Source: JBCDBY01 sp039182715
Lineage (GTDB): Bacteria; Planctomycetota; PLA2
DNA length: 19,913 nucleotides
Assembly: GCA_039182715.1 (NCBI GenBank)
Contig: JBCDBY010000045.1
Coordinates: 1-19,913 of the forward strand
Reading direction: 5' to 3'
The translations under genes and the position numbers were made by a program. How positions within the stretch are numbered: position 1 is the stretch's first letter; each line of letters begins with the position of its first letter. A model generated the notes under the pieces. That model searched no databases, was not told the DNA's origin, and was given only the letters and a program-made list of their open reading frames with translations. This document shows, piece by piece, positions 17,101 to 19,913 of this stretch.

Positions 17101-17292
17101 CAGTGCGACGGTCTCGGAGAGCACGTCGGCCGACGCGCCCGGGAAGTAGGTGCGTACCACGACCGTGGGCGGCGTGATGTTGGGCGTCTGCTCGATCGGG
17201 AGACCCGGGAAGGTCACCAGGCCGAGAACGACGATGACGATCGAGATGACCGTCGCGAAGATCGGTCGATCGATGAAGAAGGCGGAAATCAT
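14155..17292 (-). CDS. RND efflux permease (HAE1/AcrB type)
   Basis: 1,045 residues, the full length for AcrB/MexB-type pumps that export hydrophobic compounds with proton antiport across the inner membrane. The N-terminus MISAFFIDRPIFATVISIVI is the family signature. The proton-relay pair is Asp410-Asp411 (GIVVDDAIVVVENVM) and the partner Lys938 is in GLAAKSSILIVEFAK. Porter-domain features include FPGASADVLSETV and the two-fold internal repeat with large periplasmic loops after TM1 and TM7. The start lies 3 bp after the adaptor stop, so the two are co-translated. No TolC-type outer-membrane channel is present in the window. Substrate specificity cannot be told. Confidence 0.96.
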   Translation of the reverse strand: MISAFFIDRPIFATVISIVIVVLGLVTFPGLPIEQTPNITPPTVVVRTYFPGASADVLSETVALPLEQEINGVENMIYMSSSSSATDGKVEITITFEVGVDVDMATVLVQNRVNKAMPKMPEDVKKQGVTTEKQSTNIVLMVNLTSPDGSRNDLFLSNYANINIKDELARTPGAGLVQIMGAKDYAMRVWMDPGKMQARGLTTSELIAAIQSQNIQVAAGQIGAPPSPSDQQFQYVVNTLGRLQSEEQFGDIIVKTGDEQQVVRMKDIARLERGSKDYFWDVILNGKPSVAIAVYQLPGANSLEVARGIRERMDRLRVNFPEGVEDTIAYDTTRFVEVSIAEVFSSLLLAAGLVILVVFIFLQDWRTTLVPTATIPVSLIGTFAVMGAMGISINTISLFGIVLAIGIVVDDAIVVVENVMRIIDSEKLSAKEAAKKAMAEITGPVIATTLVLLAVFVPTTMLSGITGRLYQQFAITISVATVFSTINALTLAPALCGILFKASPEKRMFLFEWFNKGFNLTTRGYAAVVNLLVRRAVIVFVLFCGMMWWTGQLFTQVPSGFIPDEDQGYFIVNMRMAEGTALVRSKEMMERIQAIIQEEPDIADIVRIDGYSALDSLVMSSAGTCFCVLKHWDERPDKSQSVPAVLARLMAKFSQIREAQVLAFSPPPIQGLGAAGGFEMQLQDRAGGGIAMLNQVANDFLGAGYESPVLTRMASNLRIDLPQVFADIDRSKAQKQGIPIEIINQTMQANLGSLYVNDFNIFGRAYRVVLQAEEQFRDDVDDIEYLLVRNNEGQMVPLSTLVNVTDTAGPGTIFRYNLYPAAKITGAAAPGFASGDAVQEMVRIANERMPPQFGYEWTGVIYQQIKAGNEAPFIFLMAIVFIFLVLSAQYESWGVPFAVLLAVPFGVLGALLGIIFSELPNDIYFQIGLVLLIGLAAKSSILIVEFAKVQREAGKSLQEAASESARLRFRAILMTAFSSILGFLPLVLATGAGANSRISLGTCVCYGMAAATLGAILFTPSLYVVVQGFSEWVGGSKKKLADAID

Positions 17293-17295
17293 CGC

Positions 17296-18426
17296 CTAGC
17301 CTTCCGGGGTTCCGGCGTCGGGATCGACCGGGAAGCCGGGCCGCGCGCGCAGGCCGCCCGCCACGATGTAGCGCTCGCTGCCGTCGAGCCCCTTCATGAT
17401 GTGGCGCATCTTGCCCTCGCGCTGCCCGAGCGTGACGTAGCGGCGCTCGACGATGTTCTTGCCCTGCTCGTTGTCGACGACGATGAAGACGAACTTCCCG
17501 CCGAGGTCGGTCGCGATGGCGCGCTCCTCGATGAGGATCTGGTCCTTCTTGACGTCGCCCTGCAGCCGGACGTTGACGAACACGCCGGAGTAGAGGACGC
17601 GGTTGTCGTTCTCGAGAACCGCGCGGGCGCGCAGCGTGCCGGTGTTGAGGTCGACGGAGTTGTCGACCCAGTCAACGAGACCTTCGTAGTTGTAGTTCTC
17701 CTGGTCCGGCGTCTTGACGCGGACAATCGTCTTGCGCTCCGGATCCTTCTCCATCTCGGCGCGGCGCTGCAGCGCGATGTTGACCCACTTCTCCGGAATG
17801 TCGAAGTAGACGAAGATCGGCCGACGCTTGACGACGGTGGTGAGCAGCGCGTTGTTGTTCGGCCCGACGAGGTTGCCGAGGTCGACCTGGTTGCGGCCGG
17901 GGAAGCCCGCGATCGGCGAGCGCACGTCGCAGTAGGAGAGTTCGAGTTCGGCGCGCTTGAGCGTCGCCTTGGCCGACATGACCGCGGCGTCCGCCGCCAG
18001 CTTCTCCGCCTTCGCCTGGGTCACCTGCACCTGGCTGACCGCGTTCGACTTGAGCGCCTCCTCGAAGCGGGCGAGGTCGGAGATCGCCTTCTCGAGCGAG
18101 GCCTCGGCCGACGCGAGATTCGCCTTCGCCTGCTCGACCTGGGCCTGGTAGTCGTCCTTCTCGATGGTGAAGAGGAGATCGCCCTCCTTCACGACCGTCT
18201 CGCCCGGCTTGTAGTGCATCTTCTCGAGAAATCCGGTGACGCGCGCCCGGATCTGGACGATCTCGGTCCCGCGCGTACGGCCGCCGGTGACGTCGACGTA
18301 CTCGGTGAGATCCTGGCGGACCGGCGTGGCGACCGTCACCTTCGGCGGCGGCGGCGCCGTGGCCTGCATCTGCTTCTTCTCGCCGCAGGCGAGGGCAAGG
18401 ATCATGACGAGCGGAATCGAGCGCAT
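17296..18426 (-). CDS. RND periplasmic adaptor (membrane fusion protein)
   Basis: 376 residues, AcrA/MexA-like, bridging the permease to an outer-membrane channel. The N-terminus MRSIPLVMILALAC ends in a probable lipidation Cys14, although the lipobox (ALAC) is imperfect. After a Pro-rich spacer come the first half of the lipoyl domain (RARVTGFLEKMHYKPGETV), a long alpha-helical hairpin (about 92-170, heptad-rich in Ala, Glu and Lys), the second lipoyl half (CDVRSPIAGF) and beta-barrel/proximal domains. AGGAGG lies 5 nt before the ATG. The gene directly precedes the permease, and a CHAD gene ends 27 bp upstream. Confidence 0.95.
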   Translation of the reverse strand: MRSIPLVMILALACGEKKQMQATAPPPPKVTVATPVRQDLTEYVDVTGGRTRGTEIVQIRARVTGFLEKMHYKPGETVVKEGDLLFTIEKDDYQAQVEQAKANLASAEASLEKAISDLARFEEALKSNAVSQVQVTQAKAEKLAADAAVMSAKATLKRAELELSYCDVRSPIAGFPGRNQVDLGNLVGPNNNALLTTVVKRRPIFVYFDIPEKWVNIALQRRAEMEKDPERKTIVRVKTPDQENYNYEGLVDWVDNSVDLNTGTLRARAVLENDNRVLYSGVFVNVRLQGDVKKDQILIEERAIATDLGGKFVFIVVDNEQGKNIVERRYVTLGQREGKMRHIMKGLDGSERYIVAGGLRARPGFPVDPDAGTPEG

Positions 18427-18431
18427 GGCGT

Positions 18432-18437
18432 CCTCCT
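18432..18437 (-). promoter_or_regulatory. Shine-Dalgarno AGGAGG of adaptor gene
   Basis: A perfect AGGAGG on the reverse strand, 5 nt before ATG 18426, fixes the adaptor start. The 27-bp gap after the CHAD gene leaves little room for a separate promoter. Confidence 0.8.
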
Positions 18438-18453
18438 GGGAACGCCGCGGATT

Positions 18454-19272
18454 CTAGCCAAGGTGGCAGTGCAGAAGCGAGCGTGCGAACTCTTTCGGCT
18501 TCGCCGCGTAGAGCTCGTTCCCGAGCGCGAGCCCGTCCCGGACGAGCTCGTCGCGGCGCCGGTCGATTTTCGCCAGGATGCCGGCGGTGGGATCCTGCGC
18601 CATGACCGCATCGCGCAGCACGGCGCAGTCGTTCGCGTCGCCGAGCAACTCCCCGAGCCGGTCGAGCTGCTCGCGGCGCGGATCGGCGATGCCCCCGCAG
18701 ACGTTGACCATCAGGCGCATGTGGTACCAGTGATCCTTGACCCGCTTGCGCCAATCGTGGGTCGACTCCGACGAGGGGAACTCGCACGCCTGCTCGTACG
18801 CCCGGCGCCCCTTGCGGTAGGTGCCCGTGACCGATCGCACCAGATCGTAGAAGTCGAAGTCGTCGAGGTCCCAGCCGGCGACCCGGGCCCGCGACTCGCG
18901 CAGCGGCCGGTGTACGTCCGTTGTCGGCGCTGCGCTCGAGGCGGCGCGCTCGGCCTGCGCGTGGAAGAACTGCCGCAGCGCTTCCTCGGTCCCCGGCTCC
19001 GCGATCAGGTCGAACGTCGCGGCCATGACGGCGGCGTCGCGGGAGGCGGAGAGCTGCCGGGCGATGTCGCGAATGTGCTTCTGCTCCCGGCGCTTGTCGA
19101 TGAGGCGCATGAGCGCCCGCAACATCTTGAAGCGCTTGCGCACCTCGTGCACCCGCTTGGCGGGCGTCAGTGCGGCGTCGTCCTGCAGCACGCCCGCGCG
19201 ATCGAGCTGCTCGAGCGCGATGCGATGAAGCTCGGGGCCGACGGGACGGTGCGGTTCGATGCGGTAGCTCAT
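18454..19272 (-). CDS. CHAD domain protein
   Basis: 272 residues, nearly all a CHAD (conserved histidine alpha-helical) domain. CHAD proteins bind inorganic polyphosphate through conserved basic residues. Two copies of the H-x-x-R-K/R signature are visible: HEVRKRFKMLRALMR (from His42) and HDWRKRVKDHWYHMRLM (from His172), plus LGDANDCAVLRD near the C-terminus. There is no signal peptide or membrane helix, so it is expected in the cytoplasm or on polyphosphate granules. The start at 19272 (MSYRIEPHRPV) fits the family N-terminus; an in-frame ATG at 19287 would add 5 residues. It is first in the reverse cluster leading into the RND pump; the functional link is unclear. Confidence 0.9.
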   Translation of the reverse strand: MSYRIEPHRPVGPELHRIALEQLDRAGVLQDDAALTPAKRVHEVRKRFKMLRALMRLIDKRREQKHIRDIARQLSASRDAAVMAATFDLIAEPGTEEALRQFFHAQAERAASSAAPTTDVHRPLRESRARVAGWDLDDFDFYDLVRSVTGTYRKGRRAYEQACEFPSSESTHDWRKRVKDHWYHMRLMVNVCGGIADPRREQLDRLGELLGDANDCAVLRDAVMAQDPTAGILAKIDRRRDELVRDGLALGNELYAAKPKEFARSLLHCHLG

Positions 19273-19285
19273 CGGGTGGCCGCGC

Positions 19286-19291
19286 ATTATC
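19286..19291 (-). promoter_or_regulatory. GATAAT -10-like box of the CHAD/RND cluster
   Basis: GATAAT on the reverse strand ends 13 nt before ATG 19272, which would give a 5' leader of only a few nucleotides. It overlaps the alternative ATG at 19287, which argues for the 19272 start. It lies within the 62-bp divergent region shared with the asparaginase gene. Confidence 0.35.
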
Positions 19292-19322
19292 CCCCAGCCG
19301 GGTGAAACCGCACGAAGTCGGT

Positions 19323-19328
19323 TACCCT
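19323..19328 (+). promoter_or_regulatory. TACCCT box, 6 nt before asparaginase start
   Basis: TACCCT, then exactly 6 nt, then ATG 19335, with no Shine-Dalgarno sequence. It follows the TANNNT-N6-ATG layout found at other starts in the window. Confidence 0.45.
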
Positions 19329-19334
19329 CCGGCG

Positions 19335-19844
19335 ATGGGCAAGCGCAGGATCGCGGTGATCTCGACCGGAGGCACGGTGGAGAAGACCTACAACGAGCTG
19401 GAGGGCGTGCTGCATAACGAGGTGAGCGTGCTCGACATCATGCTCGCGTCGCTCCAGCTCGAGGGCGTCGACATCGTGCGCGTGCCGCTCATGAACAAGG
19501 ACAGCCTCGATATGAGCGACGAGGATCACACCCTCATCGCACGCACGGCGGAGAGCATGGGCGCCGGCCACGACGGCGTCGTCGTCGTGCACGGAACGGA
19601 CACGCTCTCCGATACCGGCGAGCGCATGGTCGAGCTGCTCGGCACCCCGAACGTGCCGATCGTCATCACCGGCGCCATGCGCCCCTACATGGTGCGCCAC
19701 ACCGACGCGATCCAGAACGTCACGGAGGCGCTGCTCTCCGTCCAGATCGTGGAGCCCGGGGTTTACGTGGCGATGCACAACCAGGTGCTGAAGTTCCCCG
19801 GGGTCGTGAAGGACCGGGCGAAGGGGACGTTCAAGCGGGGTTAG
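19335..19844 (+). CDS. Single-domain asparaginase-family protein
   Basis: 169 residues, corresponding only to the N-terminal catalytic domain of L-asparaginase (about 330 residues in the usual type I/II enzymes). Active-site elements are present: Thr14 in STGGTVEK, Thr88-Asp89 in VHGTDTLSDTGE, and Lys159 in FPGVVKDRAKGTF, which aligns with the catalytic Lys of the E. coli enzyme. ITGAMRP and VYVAMHNQVL are also conserved. The C-terminal domain, which supplies the neighbouring-subunit Ser in classical enzymes, is absent. The protein ends naturally with TAG after the domain boundary, so it looks like a complete short form and not a truncation. L-asparagine hydrolysis is likely but the substrate is not certain. 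The start ATG 19335 is set by the family N-terminus. Confidence 0.88.
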   Translation: MGKRRIAVISTGGTVEKTYNELEGVLHNEVSVLDIMLASLQLEGVDIVRVPLMNKDSLDMSDEDHTLIARTAESMGAGHDGVVVVHGTDTLSDTGERMVELLGTPNVPIVITGAMRPYMVRHTDAIQNVTEALLSVQIVEPGVYVAMHNQVLKFPGVVKDRAKGTFKRG

Positions 19845-19862
19845 GAGCCGGGGAGAGAGGGA

Positions 19863-19909
19863 GCTGAGGGCGCGGAGATTTCGCGCTGAGGCGGCTGAGG
19901 GGCGCTGAG
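19863..19909 (+). repeat. GCTGAG-rich repeat after asparaginase gene
   Basis: GCTGAG occurs four times (19863, 19885, 19894, 19904) within the last 51 bases, mixed with GCGCGGAGA and GGCGCTGAGA. The stretch begins 18 bp after the stop and runs to the window edge, so its full length is unknown. It is G/A-rich on + like the CACGG repeat at 1755-1852. Confidence 0.7.
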
Positions 19910-19913
19910 ATCG

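Noticed and set aside
15091..19305. Very long + strand open frame opposite the RND cluster
   Set aside because: It is antisense to well-supported adaptor, permease and CHAD genes, is Arg/Asp/His-rich with low complexity, and is explained by the strong GC bias at third positions of the real genes.

Overview
This is a GC-rich (about two-thirds G+C by eye) window from an uncultured-looking diderm bacterium. An LPS-biosynthesis fragment (LpxD-like), an RND pump with a periplasmic adaptor, TolB-propeller peptidases of the S41/tricorn and S9 types, a secreted nuclease and ECF sigma factors with membrane extensions together suggest something like Acidobacteriota or Planctomycetota. The sequence alone cannot decide the phylum.

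Layout. Bases 1-111 encode an LpxD-like hexapeptide fragment that abuts, at about 109-114, the N-terminal propeller half of a reverse-strand tricorn/S41 protease (to 1719). This looks like a chimeric or rearranged junction. A gene-free stretch (1720-2116) holds CACGG-type direct repeats and two nested inverted repeats. Next come a reverse-strand ornithine aminotransferase (2117-3334) and, divergent from it, two tandem paralogues (3394-5466 and 5533-7620). Each paralogue is an ECF sigma factor fused to a hydrophobic membrane segment and about 500 residues of beta-sandwich modules. They are followed by a short GlgC-like nucleotidyltransferase (7729-8832), an S9 peptidase (8898-10799) and a secreted endonuclease/exonuclease/phosphatase-fold nuclease (10899-12740), all on +. 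From 19272 back to 12737 lies a tight five-gene reverse-strand cluster: CHAD protein, RND adaptor, RND permease, YcxB-like membrane protein, and SDR epimerase/reductase. A single-domain asparaginase (19335-19844) diverges from it, and the window ends in a GCTGAG-rich repeat.

How it works together. The most unusual system is the pair of sigma-membrane-sensor fusions. Their region 4 and membrane segments are nearly identical, their outer parts are diverged, and they share a bipartite upstream box at identical spacing. I infer two sensors feeding one promoter specificity, probably with autoregulation and with no separate anti-sigma gene next door.

Several gene starts (S41, ornithine aminotransferase, S9, asparaginase) have a TANNNT box exactly 6-7 nt before the ATG and no Shine-Dalgarno sequence. 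This points to leaderless transcripts, in contrast to the strong Shine-Dalgarno sequences of the nuclease and the adaptor. No tRNA, rRNA, CRISPR array or transposase was seen.
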